From assembly GCA_036365515.1 (NCBI GenBank), contig CM070874.1, positions 28,583,862 to 28,647,861 on the forward strand: a stretch of DNA of 64,000 bases, read 5' to 3'. Origin of the DNA: Torymus aiolomorphi (lineage: Eukaryota > Arthropoda > Insecta > Hymenoptera > Torymidae). Position 1 is the stretch's first letter; every line of letters begins with the position of its first letter. The position numbers were made by a program, and so were the translations under genes. Positions 22,702-33,234 of the stretch are shown here, one piece after another. The notes beneath the pieces were generated by a model, which worked only from the letters and a program-made list of their open reading frames with translations, made no database searches and was not told the DNA's origin.

Positions 22702-23340
22702 TGGATCTTTGCCTGTATTGTTCACATACAAACAGTAATCATACTTCTCTCAAAATTTAACCTTTTTACATATTCGTTAAAACATTCATACCATGCTCAA
22801 GGGCTTTCCCTGAGTTCATACAATGCTTCTCATAGTTTACAAACTTTGTTGTTTTCACCTTGATAGCCTTTCGGTACATTCACATACACTTCGGATTTCA
22901 CAATCCCATTCAAGAACGCCGTTTCTACGTCCATTTGTTCTATGAACAACTTATTTTTACAGGAATAAGACAAAAAAATTTTTAATGTTTGCATTTTTTC
23001 TACAGGAGAATAAACATTTTCAACGTATTATTTCTGTTGAAAGCCTTTAACAACTAATCTAGCTTTATATGTGTTACCATTTTTCCATTTGTAAACCCAT
23101 TTAACATCAATTATTTGTTTGTCTATAGGTCTATCTACAATTTGCCATGTGTCATTTTTAACTAAGCTTAATATATCTTTATTCATTGCAATTTGCCATT
23201 CATGACTTTCTTTTGAGTTTAACGCCTCCTCGAATGTACTAGGAGTATTCGCATCTACATAATTTACATAAATAAAGTGTGAAACGGGATTTCCAAATCT
23301 ATTTACTGCACTTTTCTTTCTATCAGATTTTCTCGATACT
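21674..23340 (-). pseudogene. Copia pol remnant: reverse transcriptase and RNase H
   Basis: Minus-strand translation gives copia RT landmarks in order: HEWQIAMNKDI, WVYKWK, ARLVVKGF, QMDVETAFLNG and the catalytic FVDDLLIS (about 22600), followed by QYIGIDI, RNLIGELLYIS, TRPDIAYSVNYLSR, DSDYAGD, RKSTTGFM and the TAMSEA and KHIEVKYHYI signatures of RNase H. Stops occur after ARLVVKGFQQK and elsewhere, and a frame change separates 22402-22731 from 21674-22417. A GT microsatellite has expanded inside the RT frame just before FVDD. Protease and integrase are absent. The element is inactive, but the RNase H frame of 247 codons is open. Confidence 0.88.
22635..22700. repeat. (TG)n(TA)n microsatellite inside copia RT
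   Basis: About 60 bases of TG followed by TATATATA. On the minus strand it reads as Tyr-Ile then repeated His-Thr, joined in frame to ILIFVDD. Confidence 0.95.
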
Positions 23341-23385
23341 TTTAGATCTTATCTATTAGTTTCAGGTTCGTTATTTTCAAAATTC

Positions 23386-24180
23386 TCACAATTGTCTGTC
23401 TGCGCCTCGCCCTCTGCGAGGGCGAGCGATTCTGCCTCGGCCGTTGCCTCTCTGTCCGTAGTTTGGGCGACCTCGTTGGGCACCTCTGCCCCTGTTGCCC
23501 TGTTGACCCTTTGGACTCCAACAGTCTTTTTTTCGGTGGCCAGTTTTTCCACAAGAAAAGCATTTCCCTTCGAACTTAGCTGTAAAAGTACTCATATTAA
23601 CTTTTTTATCAAATTCATTTTTTGACATGTTCTTTTCTTTAATTTTAGATTTGACATAGTCTACTGTCCTTTGTTGCTTCGATATGACGTCTATGAAATC
23701 TCCAATGGAGCTACAGCTTGATCGTAATGCTCGAATTAAGTATCTCATCTTTTCGGCTTCTATATTTCCACCAGCTGCCTTGAACTCGTTCACTGCCTTT
23801 TCAAATTTCACAAAAAATTCATCTACTCGATCATAATTCTTGAGCTTGATTTCTTCCAGTTTTCCTCTACATATTATTTGTAATGACGTGTATTGCGTCA
23901 AATATATCTTGTCGAACTGAATTATCATCTCACGAGCAGTTGTGCAGTCTTTTACGTATTCTAACTGCTTGTCTGTTATTGTACTCACTAAAATCGTTCT
24001 AGCTTTTAAGTCCTTTTCCTTCCATTGCGCTTCGTTTTCATCGTTGTTTCTTAATCTGTCTGCAGAATCTTTACACTCTTTGTACTCCAGCAGCATCATC
24101 AATCTAGTTTTCCAACTTGAGTAATTTTCTCCGTCCAAAATTGGTATAACAATATCTTCAAATTTTGCTTGTCTCGCCAT
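23386..24180 (-). pseudogene. Copia Gag (nucleocapsid), open frame
   Basis: Starts at ATG 24180 (MARQAKFEDIVIPILDGENY), which fits copia Gag proteins beginning shortly before a D/N-G-x-N-Y-x-x-W segment (here GENYSSWK). A tail with CFSCGKTGHRKKDC forms a CCHC zinc knuckle for RNA binding, followed by an Arg/Gly-rich region that ends at a stop near 23386. About 265 codons are open. Gag would coat the element RNA in cytoplasmic particles. The frame has no connection to protease, which in copia elements follows in the same polyprotein; the sequence after the stop belongs to the region just before RT. The gag frame may have ended through the same deletion. Expression is not shown. Confidence 0.85.
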
Positions 24181-24627
24181 TTCTATCTCTCTTGATTTCC
24201 AATTTATTTCAATAATTTTATTTAGCAGCACGACTTGTTTAATTCCTAGTTTAAAACTTTTTCTCAATGTATTTCTCAATGTATTTCTTAATGTTCAGAA
24301 CTATTTCTTTATTACTTAACTTTTCTTCTTTGCCATTTGCTACTTGTTTAACCTCCAAATTCGCCACGTGTTCTGTACTGGTGCTCCGCCGCATGCTCCG
24401 ACTGGGAATTCTAATCGATCTGCATCATTTACTTTTCAACATTAATCTTCGATTCTCTTTGCATAAATCACTTCTTGACATCTTCAGTTACTTATTTCGA
24501 CTTATATTTTTCTCGATTTTCCACTGCTTAATTTTTAACTCTGGTTTTTCTCTACGCGACTTCAAAGTACACGTAGGCGAAAAAATACATTACCGGACAA
24601 CCACGAAATTCGGCTACCATGTTGAAA

Positions 24628-24880
24628 TGTTGAGGTATTGTGGAGGATAAATAAGTGAATGTTAAACGGAGTTAATTAATAAAGAAGTGTAATAAAGTCT
24701 AAGTTGGACACATGTGCTATACGTCTGCACTACATGACGGTCGACAAGCGAGAGTGGGAAGTGTGCACGGCGCTCGCTCGTCTCGCACGATCCGAGTAGG
24801 CCGCGCCTCCAAAGTACGAATAGGTGGCGCCACTAGTATCATTCATTAGATCTAGATATAATATTTACCATAATTCAACA
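24628..24880 (-). repeat. Copia 5' LTR, intact 253 bp
   Basis: On the minus strand it runs from TGTTGAATTATGG to CCTCAACA. The ends form a short inverted repeat TGTTGA/TCAACA. ATGGTAGCC follows closely and may be a primer site, but the tRNA is not assigned. It serves as the reference for both displaced halves. Confidence 0.88.
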
Positions 24881-24941
24881 GTTTTAAAAAAGACTAGAGG
24901 TGTGATATATATCAGAAACCGAACTTTTAGTGGTAAATGTT

Positions 24942-25186
24942 TGTAGGGACTGCGATCTTCCCTCTCACTCTAACTGCGAGAGTGGGGGAAGCAGCCATGT
25001 CGCGCTCTGCGTGAAGCCGCCTGCGAGCGGCAGTCAGTGCTAGAGTCCACGAGCGTGCGGACGTGTGTCCGCTGTAGAATTCCTAAGTACAATAAATCTC
25101 CTCGTTACCGTTACTCCTGACTCTCTTCATTTCTCTCTCCCATTCCTTTACTGAAACTAGAGGAGACGTGGGGCTCAAACCCCACA
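24942..25186 (+). repeat. Gypsy 5' LTR
   Basis: 245 bp, TGTAGGGACTGCG to ACCCCACA, with AATAAA at about 25091 as a likely polyadenylation signal. Confidence 0.95.
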
Positions 25187-25187
25187 T

Positions 25188-25200
25188 TGGTGACCCCGAC
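25188..25200 (+). other. Primer binding site, tRNA-Trp type
   Basis: TGGTGACCCCGAC begins one base after the LTR and matches the complement of the tRNA-Trp 3' terminus, including CCA. Confidence 0.8.
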
Positions 25201-25369
25201 TACGTTCAAGCGGAGGTCTGCAGGTGTGAGCCTGCTTCGTGGCGTTCTCGCCACCGCCGTCGCCTACGGCGCACCGTCCTCTCTACTACCTCTAACGTGA
25301 CTCGAGTCCATAAGGGTAGTCATCTTCGGCAGTTAGCCGTGCAGGCATTCACCGCTGGCTGTCGAATTA

Positions 25370-25600
25370 CGTCGTGTGCGTGCTGGCACGCCGGCGCACA
25401 CGCGTAATCTCAAAGTTTTTTTCCGTCGACTCACGTCGTGTGCGCGCTGGCACGCCGGCGTACACGCGTGATTTTCAAAACCGCTCGACCTTTGGCAACT
25501 ATCCGTATGCGTGCTGGCACGTCGGCGCATACTGGAATTTTCGACCTTCGTCGAATTACGTCGTGTGCGTGCTGGCACGCCGGCGCACACGCGTAAAACT
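25370..25600 (+). repeat. Four hairpin repeats in the gypsy leader
   Basis: The unit GTGTGCGTGCTGGCACGCC followed by GGCGCACACGC recurs near 25374, 25437, 25508 (variant with GTCGGCGCATAC) and 25563. Each unit is an imperfect palindrome: GTGTGCG pairs with CGCACAC, or GCGTGC with GCACGC. The spacers share little. It sits in the noncoding leader between primer site and gag; a role in RNA packaging, dimerisation or translation is inference. Confidence 0.85.
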
Positions 25601-25679
25601 TCCAACCTGCTCTACTACAAGGACAGCTCTGCAATTACTACGTCTCGTCGAGTCCCCTCCGAGGCATCGCAGCTATTAG

Positions 25680-25860
25680 CGGCAGATCTCCAGGTGTACG
25701 TGCGTGAAGCCACCGTCACCGGCGCCTTCAAATGCACCCGTTGAGCAACGTGTCCACGACCGCCGCACCTAGCCAGTTTCGTAGCAGATCTCCGGGTGCG
25801 TACTTGCGTGAAGCCACCGTCACCGGCGCCTTCAAACGCATCCGTCGAGCAACGTGAGGT
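25680..25860 (+). repeat. About 104-bp tandem duplication in the gypsy leader
   Basis: GCGTGAAGCCACCGTCACCG followed by GCGCCTTCAAA and GAGCAACGTG occurs near 25703 and again near 25805. Confidence 0.85.
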
Positions 25861-26558
25861 CACCTCGTTGAGTTTTCTCCGAGGTACCTGCACGTCGTCT
25901 ACGAGATCTGCTGTCATCTTTTCTGCAAGATATCTTTATGCGAGGTATGCGTGCCGTTAGTTTCGCGTGCGGGCAATAATTTACGCATTTCGTGGCATAA
26001 TGTAAATACTGCGCAATTTCCGGGAAGTGTTTACCATCTCCCGGTCTCCCGAGAATTGTCATCGCTCGGTGCGTGTTCAAGCGCAGGATTTCGAATTCGC
26101 GGAACTCGCGCGCAACGCTCACGCGTTTTAAGAAATTGACGGCCATCTGGACGGCTATTTTGAACTTTTCACGCCGTGGTGTTTTCAAACCCGTTCTTGC
26201 GCAAGGTCACTCAGAAAATTATTTTGGCATTTCTCTAGCCACGCATATTAGATTTTTCTTTCAATTTTATTAAATTTATGGGTTGTCTGGTCATATGCCT
26301 TAATGAAATACTTTCGAAAATTTTTAAGCGGGAAAGTGGTTTCTTAGCTTTTCACGCGGTTTACTGATAATTTCAATACTTAATTTTAAGTTCTAGATTA
26401 GGCTAGTTTAAAAAAAAAAATATTGTTTGTACCTGCGAGTACTAACTAGGATTTTGTAATACGCAGCGGCGATTAGGAGTACCTCTATCCTCTACGTGTA
26501 CTCTCGAGTTCCGTAGGAATAGTTATTCGCACATTGGGCTTTAGTATCGCGTAAATTC

Positions 26559-27482
26559 TTGTTTATCAAGACGCCGGACAACACAGAGATCACCGTCGAG
26601 TCTCTTCAGCAGGAATTGCAAGAGCTTAGGCGACAGTTCTCGGGTCTTAATACTCATCCGGCGACGGCGTCTGCCAACCGCATCGAAGCCGCGCGTATGC
26701 CGAAAATCCCGCGGTTCATTCAAACTGACCCCGAGCTATGGTTTATGCAGGCAGAGGCCGCGTTCCGCCATTCACAGATCACGGTAGATAGTACCAAAGT
26801 TGATTATCTCTGCTTATCATTAGGCTCTGAGGGCATGTCGGCTATTAGGGACTTACTGAAAACAAATCTCACACCTCCGGACTACTATAAATTAGTAAAA
26901 GAGCGTCTTATCGCAACCTTTGCCAGCTCGGCAGAACATAACCTGCGAAAATTATTAAAGGGGGAAGTGCTGACCGACGGTAAGCCCACGAAAATTCTTC
27001 AGAGGCTTCGCGCCCTTAATCAAGGTTCGTGTGACGATAAAATCATCCAGACTGTCTTTCTTGACCAACTTCCACCACATCACCGTTCGATCCTTGACGC
27101 TACTGGTGTCACTGATCTCAACAAGCTAGCTGAAGCAGCTCACAGAATGGCTGAAATTTCTGGCACTGATGATGCCCAAATTCATGCTGTCTCTTCAAAT
27201 CAGTCGTCCTCAGCTACACTGGAAGCCCTGCTTAAGCGCGTCGATCGCCTCGAGCGGAAGGTTGATGCGTTGACCAAAAAATCAGCTGGTGGCCAGGATT
27301 CTTCCAATGACTCCACAAGCTCTCAATCTAGAGGTAGGGCTAGGCGTCCCCGCCCCGCCAGTCGCGATTTTTCGGGCTTATTCCTCGCTCATCGGAAATA
27401 TCCCAACAATCCGCTGTCGTGCCGTGAATGGTGTTCCAAATATGCCGAGTGGCAAGCGAAAAATCCTCAGCAAAAAAACTAA
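26559..27482 (+). pseudogene. Gypsy Gag
   Basis: About 300 codons open. Recognisable Gag capsid features are PKIPRFIQTDPELWFMQAEA near residue 50, KVDYLCLSLG, and LLKGEVLTDGKPTKILQRLR. A coiled-coil-like LEALLKRVDRLERKVDAL and an Arg-rich stretch follow, then HRKYPNNPLSCREWC, which resembles the CHCC-type finger of CsRn1-group Gag but with the first Cys apparently lost. There is no ATG at the expected N-terminus (the open frame begins at a TTG codon), so the true start is unclear or mutated. It would assemble the particle around the element RNA. The frame stops at 27482 and overlaps the protease frame. Confidence 0.85.
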
Positions 27483-28805
27483 CTCAACCTTCTGTTGAGG
27501 AGACGTCTTCAGAAGGTACTCGTTTATCTAAACGTCTTCATGTACGTGATCGTATTTCGGGCAAGTCGTTCCTCATCGACACTGGTGCGGACATTTCGCT
27601 CGTCCCAGCATATCCTAAGGCATGTGGCAAGTCCAGCTCCTTCAAGCTTTTTGCAGCGAATAATTCGTTAATTAGTACCTATGGCGAATCGATGCTCACG
27701 CTTAATCTGGGCATTCGACGCCCCATTCGCTGGAGCTTTTGCATCTCGGATGTTCCTCATCCCATTATAGGTGCTGATCTCTTATCCCATTATAGGTGCT
27801 GATCTCTTATCCCATTATGGCCTTCTTGTTGACCTCAAAAGAAGTTGTCTAGTGGACTCTTGTACTAATATCTATACTCTAGCAGTTGTAAAAGATGTTT
27901 CGGTCGACTCTGTTTTTGCAGTCGTTCCCGGCTCAAAGTGTGCTAAGATTCTCTCTGATTTTCCGGAGATCACGGGCGTTTCCAAACCCACAGTTCCTAG
28001 AAATAGCGATGTCTTTCATCATATCTTAACCTCTGGCCCCCCAGTCTCGGAACGCCCTCGTAGACTCGCTCCAGACAAACTAAAAGCGGCGAAAGCTGAA
28101 TTTGATGCTTGGATTGAGGCTGGAATTTGCCGCCCCTCTAGTAGCCCTTGGGCAAGCGCCCTCCATATGGAGTTGAAAAAGGATAATTCTTGGAGACCGT
28201 GTGGTGATTATAGGTGCTTAAATGCCGCCACGGTCCCAGATAAATATCCGACTGCTCATATCCATGACTGCACAAATAACCTTCATGGTAAAAAAGTCTT
28301 TTCGGCGCTTGATCTCCACCAAGCGTTCAATCAGATCCCCGTTGCCCCCGAGGACATACCGAAAACGGCCATCATAACCCCTTTCGGCCTTTTCGAGTTC
28401 ATGTATATGACCTTCGGGCTTCGCAACGCGAGTCAAACTTTTCAGCGCTACATTATTATTACTATATTGATTATATTCATATTGCTTCATCCTCCCTTGA
28501 AGAACTACGCTCATCTTCGCACGGTCTTTGAACGACTTAAGAAGTTTCATCTTCGTCTCAATTTCGAAAAATGTACCTTTGCTGCTGAAGAGTTAGAATT
28601 TTTAGGTTATCTTGTGAATGGTGAAAGCATGCGCCCCATTCCAAGTAGGGTTGAAGCCATTTTGAACTTCCCCAAATCTCAAACTATAGCAGAACTTCGC
28701 AGGTTTGTCGGTACCGTAAATTTTTACCGCAGTAACATGCCTCGCGCTGCGACTTCTCAAGTCCCTCTTAATGCTCTTTTTAGCGATTCCCGCAAAAATG
28801 ATTAG
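27428..28805 (+). pseudogene. Gypsy protease and reverse transcriptase, broken
   Basis: Protease: FLIDTGADISLVP (aspartic protease DTGA box) and [14 protein letters not shown] tandem copy of about 25 bases (CATTATAGGTGCTGATCTC twice, 27765-27815) shifts the frame between protease and [15 protein letters not shown] region (here [15 protein letters not shown]), [47 protein letters not shown]. After QTFQR a deletion and frameshift remove the residues before the catalytic box; the remaining box reads YIDY instead of YIDD, so a catalytic Asp is lost. FLGYLVN and the thumb follow. The frame ends at a TAG (28803-28805). Confidence 0.9.
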
Positions 28806-29300
28806 CGCCCCGTTCTGTGGACGCCTGAGGCTGAGGAGGCCTTTATCCGTGTCAAGGAGGAGTTGTCAATAGCAGCTCTGCTTGTTCACCCCCGCGTTGG
28901 TGCGGAAATACGCATCGTTTCTGATGCCTCCGATTCTGGAATGGGTGCTGCCCTTGAACAGCTTTCCCTCACCGGAATTTGGGAACCTCTAGCTTTCTCT
29001 TCGAAGAAGTTCTCCCCTTCACAGCGGAAGTACAGTGCATGCGACCGTGAGCTCACGGCCATATACGAAGCTGTTAAATACTTCTCGTTTTTGGTTGAAG
29101 GCAGAGACTTCAAGACCTTAACAGATCATAAACCCCTCATTTATGCTTTCATGCAAAAATCCGATAAGGCTTCACCGCGTCAAACGCGTCAGTTGTCCCT
29201 TATCGCCCAATACACTACTTAAATTGAATACATAAAAGGTGCAGAAAATACGGTAGCTGACTCACTTTCACGTGTAGAATCCATCAGGCTTCCCGTTGAG
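28806..29300 (+). pseudogene. Gypsy RNase H
   Basis: RPVLWTPEAEEAF and VRVGAEI-type residues lead into SDASDSGMGAALEQ (first Asp), SACDRELTAIYEA (Glu) and LTDHKPLIYA (Asp), then the terminal ADSLSR box. Two in-frame stops isolate it: TAG at 28803 before it and TAA at 29220 inside it. The enzyme would degrade the RNA strand during reverse transcription. Confidence 0.88.
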
Positions 29301-29384
29301 ATTAACCTCAACGATCTTGCTGAGAAGCAGGAAGCCGATGAGCAGCTCAAGGCCCTCCGCGAGTCTCCCGACTACCCGTTATCT

Positions 29385-30554
29385 TTGAAACACATTCAGT
29401 GGGGCCCTGCACATACTACTATATACTGCGAAATCACTGGTGAAACTATTCGTCCCTACATCGCTGAGTCGCTCCGTGAGTCGGTGTTTAATCTTTTTCA
29501 TAAGCCCGCTCATCCTGGCCCCAAAGTCACCGACCGACTCATCCGGCAGCGCTATGTATGGCCCAATATGCACCGTGATATTCCGCGCATGTGTAAAAAT
29601 TGTTTAAACTGTCAGCAGTCAAAAATTTCTCGTCATGTGAAACTTGTTTCTGACAAATTCGTTGCACCCGATGGTCGTTTCGACCACGTGCACATTGATC
29701 TAGTCGGTCCCCTACCTAGTCGTAATGGTTTTGAATACATACTTACCATGATCGATCGTTTTTCGCGTTGGGTTGAGGCAACTCCCCTACGTGAGACTTC
29801 AGCACAAACGGTTGCTAGAGCGTTCTACGACACTTGGGTTTCGCGCTATGGAGCACCCAAGGCCATCACTTCTGATCAGGGCTCACAATTCGAATCGCGC
29901 TTCTTTACGGCTCTTTTGTCACTTATAGGTTACCCTGCGGCGAATGGTCTGATTGAACGTTGGCACCGAACATTTAAAGCGGCGATTATGTGTCATATGG
30001 ACAAGGACTGGACTCGTACGCTGAGTACAGTATTATTAGGTTTAAGTTGCCATCTTCGGCAAGATACTAATGCGTTTCCCGCGGAATTTTTATTCGGTAC
30101 CACTTTGCGTCTTCCAGATGAGTTTTTCCTCCATGAAGACTTTATGCCGGATCCGAACTTCTTTATTGAAGAATTACGCGAATTTATGCGCCAGATTCGT
30201 CCAGTCCCTGTCGCACACAATTATAAAAAACGTGCATTCTGTTTTAAGGACTTATATACCTGTACACATGTATTTATGCGCAATATGGCCAAAAAGTCAT
30301 TAGAAAACCCTTATACGGGCCCCTACAAAGTACTAAAACGTCCGTCCGATCGCGTTTTTGATATAGAGATTAATGGCGCGGCGCGCAATGTATCTGTGGA
30401 ACTTTTAAAGCCCGCGTATGTAATATCCGACAATCTTCCCGATGTGCCTCCCGGTAGTTATTCAAATGGCAACCAGCCCACCACCGTTGATCGACCAGTA
30501 TTAAAAACCTACGCAAGAAAAAAGATATCTTTTACTCCCGCGACCAAAGTGTAA
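29385..30554 (+). pseudogene. Gypsy integrase, nearly full length with a small core deletion
   Basis: An open frame of about 390 codons. The N-terminal zinc domain is visible as H (FHKPAH) and CKNCLNC. In the catalytic core HIDLVGPLP supplies the first Asp, SDQGSQFES the second, and NGLIERWHR the Glu. Between the second Asp and the Glu, LIGYPAANG is shorter than in relatives, where about ten residues including the usual Y-H-P precede ANG, so a short in-frame deletion is likely. The C-terminal part (NPYTGPYKVLKR) resembles the GPY/F module. The protein would insert the cDNA into the host genome; with the deletion, activity is doubtful. Confidence 0.9.
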
Positions 30555-30659
30555 CACGACTGTGATCTGCGGTGATATTCTTAGTTTGTAAGTGCTATCG
30601 AGCACGTTAGGTTTATATTCATATTTATATTGTATTTTCATTCATGTACTTCGTTGGCA

Positions 30660-30673
30660 CTTGGGGGGGAGTG
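30660..30673 (+). other. Gypsy polypurine tract
   Basis: TTGGGGGGGAGTG lies directly before the 3' LTR and would prime plus-strand synthesis. Confidence 0.8.
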
Positions 30674-30915
30674 TGTAGGGACTGCGATCTTCCCTCTCAC
30701 TCTAACTGCGAGAGTGGGGGAAGCAGCTATGTCGCGCTCTGCGTGAAGCCTGCGAGCGGCAGTCAGTGCGTGAGTCCATGAGCGTGCGGACGTGTGTCCG
30801 CTGTACAACTTCTAAGAACAATAAATCTCCTCGTTACCGTTACTCCTGACTCTCTTCATTTCTCTCTCCCATTCCTTTCCTGGAACTAGAGGAGACGTGG
30901 GGCTCAAACCCCACA
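30674..30915 (+). repeat. Gypsy 3' LTR
   Basis: 242 bp; compared with the 5' LTR it lacks three bases of the AAGCCGCCTGC segment and has about ten substitutions. Confidence 0.95.
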
Positions 30916-30980
30916 TGTTAAGTCAAACAATAGCCATCTAGCGGACAAATGTATTAGTACATAAACTCATACAAATAGGC

Positions 30981-32301
30981 GCATGTACATTAGGGTGTAG
31001 CGAAAAACCGTCATTTTTGAATTTCCAATCGCTATACCTAAAAAACGGTTTCCTCTGACTCCAAAAATAGTTTGCCACCGAGATTTTGAAAAAAAATGTG
31101 TTTTACCCCCTTACCAAGCAAAAAAACAGAAAAATTAGCATTTTTAATAATTATGGAAGTACAACTATAATAAAATAGTCATAAATTTATTGCAGAAATA
31201 TCTCTTAACATTGGCATTTGAGTAGAATGAGTTTTTAGATAAAAAATACATCACAATAAATGGGTAAATCATCGAAAAATCATAATTTTTTACATTTAAA
31301 GTGAGTCTTATCAATTTTAATCTCTTAATCTCTTGATTATGGCAATTGGAGCTTGTAGATGAGTTAATTTCTCATCGCTTTTGAACTTTAAAAATTTAGA
31401 ATATCATTTTTTTACACTACGTAATTAAAAATTGAGTAGTAATATAAAGTTTTAATTAACATTTTGTTCATTTAAAATAATATTATGTGTTTTGTAATTG
31501 TTATAGTTAATAATAGATATAAGAAACAAGCGATAATATTTTTACGTATTATTAACCTTAATATATTATATACGATAGAAGAGTGTTTATATGTCAACGT
31601 AAGTAAATTGAATTTATTTTCATGTCAATACGAAGAGACTAAGAATGTAAATATTTATATCGAAGTCAGTGACATTTTGCAATACTTAGAAGGAATAACA
31701 ATTGCATCGAAACCATAATTTTGTATTTATTCTCTCCAGAGCTCGGTAGTTATGTATCGCATAAAAGCTGGTTATAAGGTAAGCTATAAATAACCAAAAC
31801 TTTATATTTCTACTCAATTTTTAGTTACGTGTACTGGTGTAAAGAAATTGATATTCTAATTTTTTAAAGCTCAATATCGATGAGAAATCAACTCACCTAC
31901 AAGCTCCAATTGCCATAATCAAGAGATTAAGAGATTAAAATTCATAAAACTCACTTCAAACGTAAAAAATTATGATTTTTTGATGATTTATCCATTTATT
32001 GTGATGTGTTTTTACCTAAAAACTCATTCTACTCAAATGCTAATGTCAAGAGATATTTCAGCAATAAATTTAATGCAAAACTGTATTTTTTTAATTTTTA
32101 TTATCATTATTTTACTATAGTTGTACTTCCATAATTATAAAAATGCTAATTTTTCTGTTTTTTACTTGGGGAGGGGGTAACACATTTTTTTTTCAAAATC
32201 TCGGTGGTAAACTATTTTTGGAGTCAGAAGACAACGTTTTTTAGACATAGCGAATGGAAATTCAAAAATGACGGTTTTTCGCTACATCCGAATGTACATG
32301 T
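30981..32301. mobile_element. 1.3-kb palindromic element
   Basis: Arms of about 480-500 bp (30981-31458 and 31797-32301) pair from GCATGTACATTAGGGTGTAG inward, including CGAAAAACCGTCATTTTTGA. The unpaired centre (about 31460-31796) is AT-rich and has a 77-codon frame without known similarity. No transposase is seen. It abuts the dispersed repeat starting at 32306. Confidence 0.88.
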
Positions 32302-32305
32302 GTAT

Positions 32306-33234
32306 TACTTATGTACGCACAAAGATAAACATCTTTATATTGACTGCTATATCATTGTTATATCACTATATATAACCGTTAAGCGTGAAGAATTTGTTTG
32401 TGTGTTATCTCATTAGTGATCGCTATTCCAGCGCAAACCCCCTGAATCTCACAAATACGTCTAGATAGGTATTTACGTCCTCTATCACAACAAAAGAAAA
32501 TTGAGCAAAAGAAAAAAGGGGTTTTCGAGAAAAATGCATTTTTCTAAAAAGTGCATTTTTCAGTAAAAAGTACATAACTCGTGCATTTTTTATTTTTTAT
32601 GAAAATAACATAAAGGACGTGAAAGAGGGCTCAAAACTGAGTGAAAATATATGTTACGAGCTTAAGGGGGTGCCATAGTCGTATCATTACCGACCGAGTA
32701 ATTGGCACAGTTTCAAGCTTATTAAAAATGAAATACATAAAATCACAAAAAATCAAGAGAACACTTCGCTGCAGTTTTGAACGATCTATCACCCAGTACA
32801 AGTTTGAAGTCGAAATATCAAGTGGTTTTTGCAAAAACTTTGAAAGAAACCGAATTTTGTTTTGTTCAAAGTTTTGCAAAAACCACTTTATATTTCGACT
32901 TCAAACTTGTACTGGGTGATAGATCGTTCAAAATTGCAGCGAAGTGTTCTCTTGATTTTTTGTGATTTTATGTATCTCATTTTTAATAATCTTGAAACTG
33001 TGCCAATTGCTCGGTCGGTAATGGTAGGACTATGGCACCCCGTTAAAAGCTTAAAAAACTAGTGACATAGTAGCAGTTTGAAAATTACATTTAAAAATTT
33101 TTTTCTAAGTAAGAATTTTCTCGAAATATTTCGGCATCGCTGAACGCATGAAATTTTGATGAACCAAAAAAATTAAAAAATACGTGTTAAATAATTTTTG
33201 ATTTGAGATGGATTCGGCCGTATAAGTATTTTAT
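32306..33234 (+). repeat. Dispersed repeat, copy 2 (carries a MITE)
   Basis: Direct repeat of 14756-15338, interrupted by the MITE at 32666-33042. Homology continues up to GGATTCGGCC. Confidence 0.9.
32666..33042. mobile_element. 377-bp palindromic MITE with TTAA duplication
   Basis: Starts GGGGGTGCCATAGTC and ends GGCACCCCG, with TTAA at 32662-32665 and 33043-33046. The two halves pair almost completely around GTTTTGTTC near 32860. The homologous empty site, with a single TTAA, is at 15098-15101, which proves the boundaries. TTAA targeting is typical of piggyBac and Kolobok superfamilies; which one applies is not decided. Confidence 0.95.

Larger units (their letters stand above)
21440..24880 (-). 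mobile_element. Ty1/copia retrotransposon, internally deleted
   Basis: Order on the minus strand: 5' LTR (24628-24880), leader, gag with CCHC knuckle (to 23386), RT and RNase H (23340-21674), purine tract AAGGAGGCG, and a 3' LTR remnant (21440-21589). No protease or integrase is present between gag and RT, so about the middle of the element has been lost. Stops and frameshifts interrupt pol. The 3' LTR lacks its outer 105 bp, which lies inverted at 11314-11418. The outer flanks of the two LTRs do not show a matching 5-bp target duplication. Confidence 0.88.
24938..30919 (+). mobile_element. Ty3/gypsy retrotransposon (CsRn1/Kabuki-like), complete but inactive
   Basis: Two direct LTRs (24942-25186 and 30674-30915) differ by about ten substitutions and a 3-bp gap, so the insertion is not recent. 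TGTT at 24938-24941 and 30916-30919 is the target duplication. Next to the 5' LTR is TGGTGACCCCGAC, complementary to the 3' end of insect tRNA-Trp, the primer used by the CsRn1/Kabuki group. The order gag, protease, RT, RNase H, integrase, polypurine tract is conserved. Coding is broken by frameshifts, two in-frame stops and deletions in RT and integrase. Confidence 0.93.

Noticed and set aside
25168..25917. Cys- and Arg-rich frames in the gypsy leader
   Set aside because: They overlap the hairpin repeats on both strands and precede gag in the noncoding leader.
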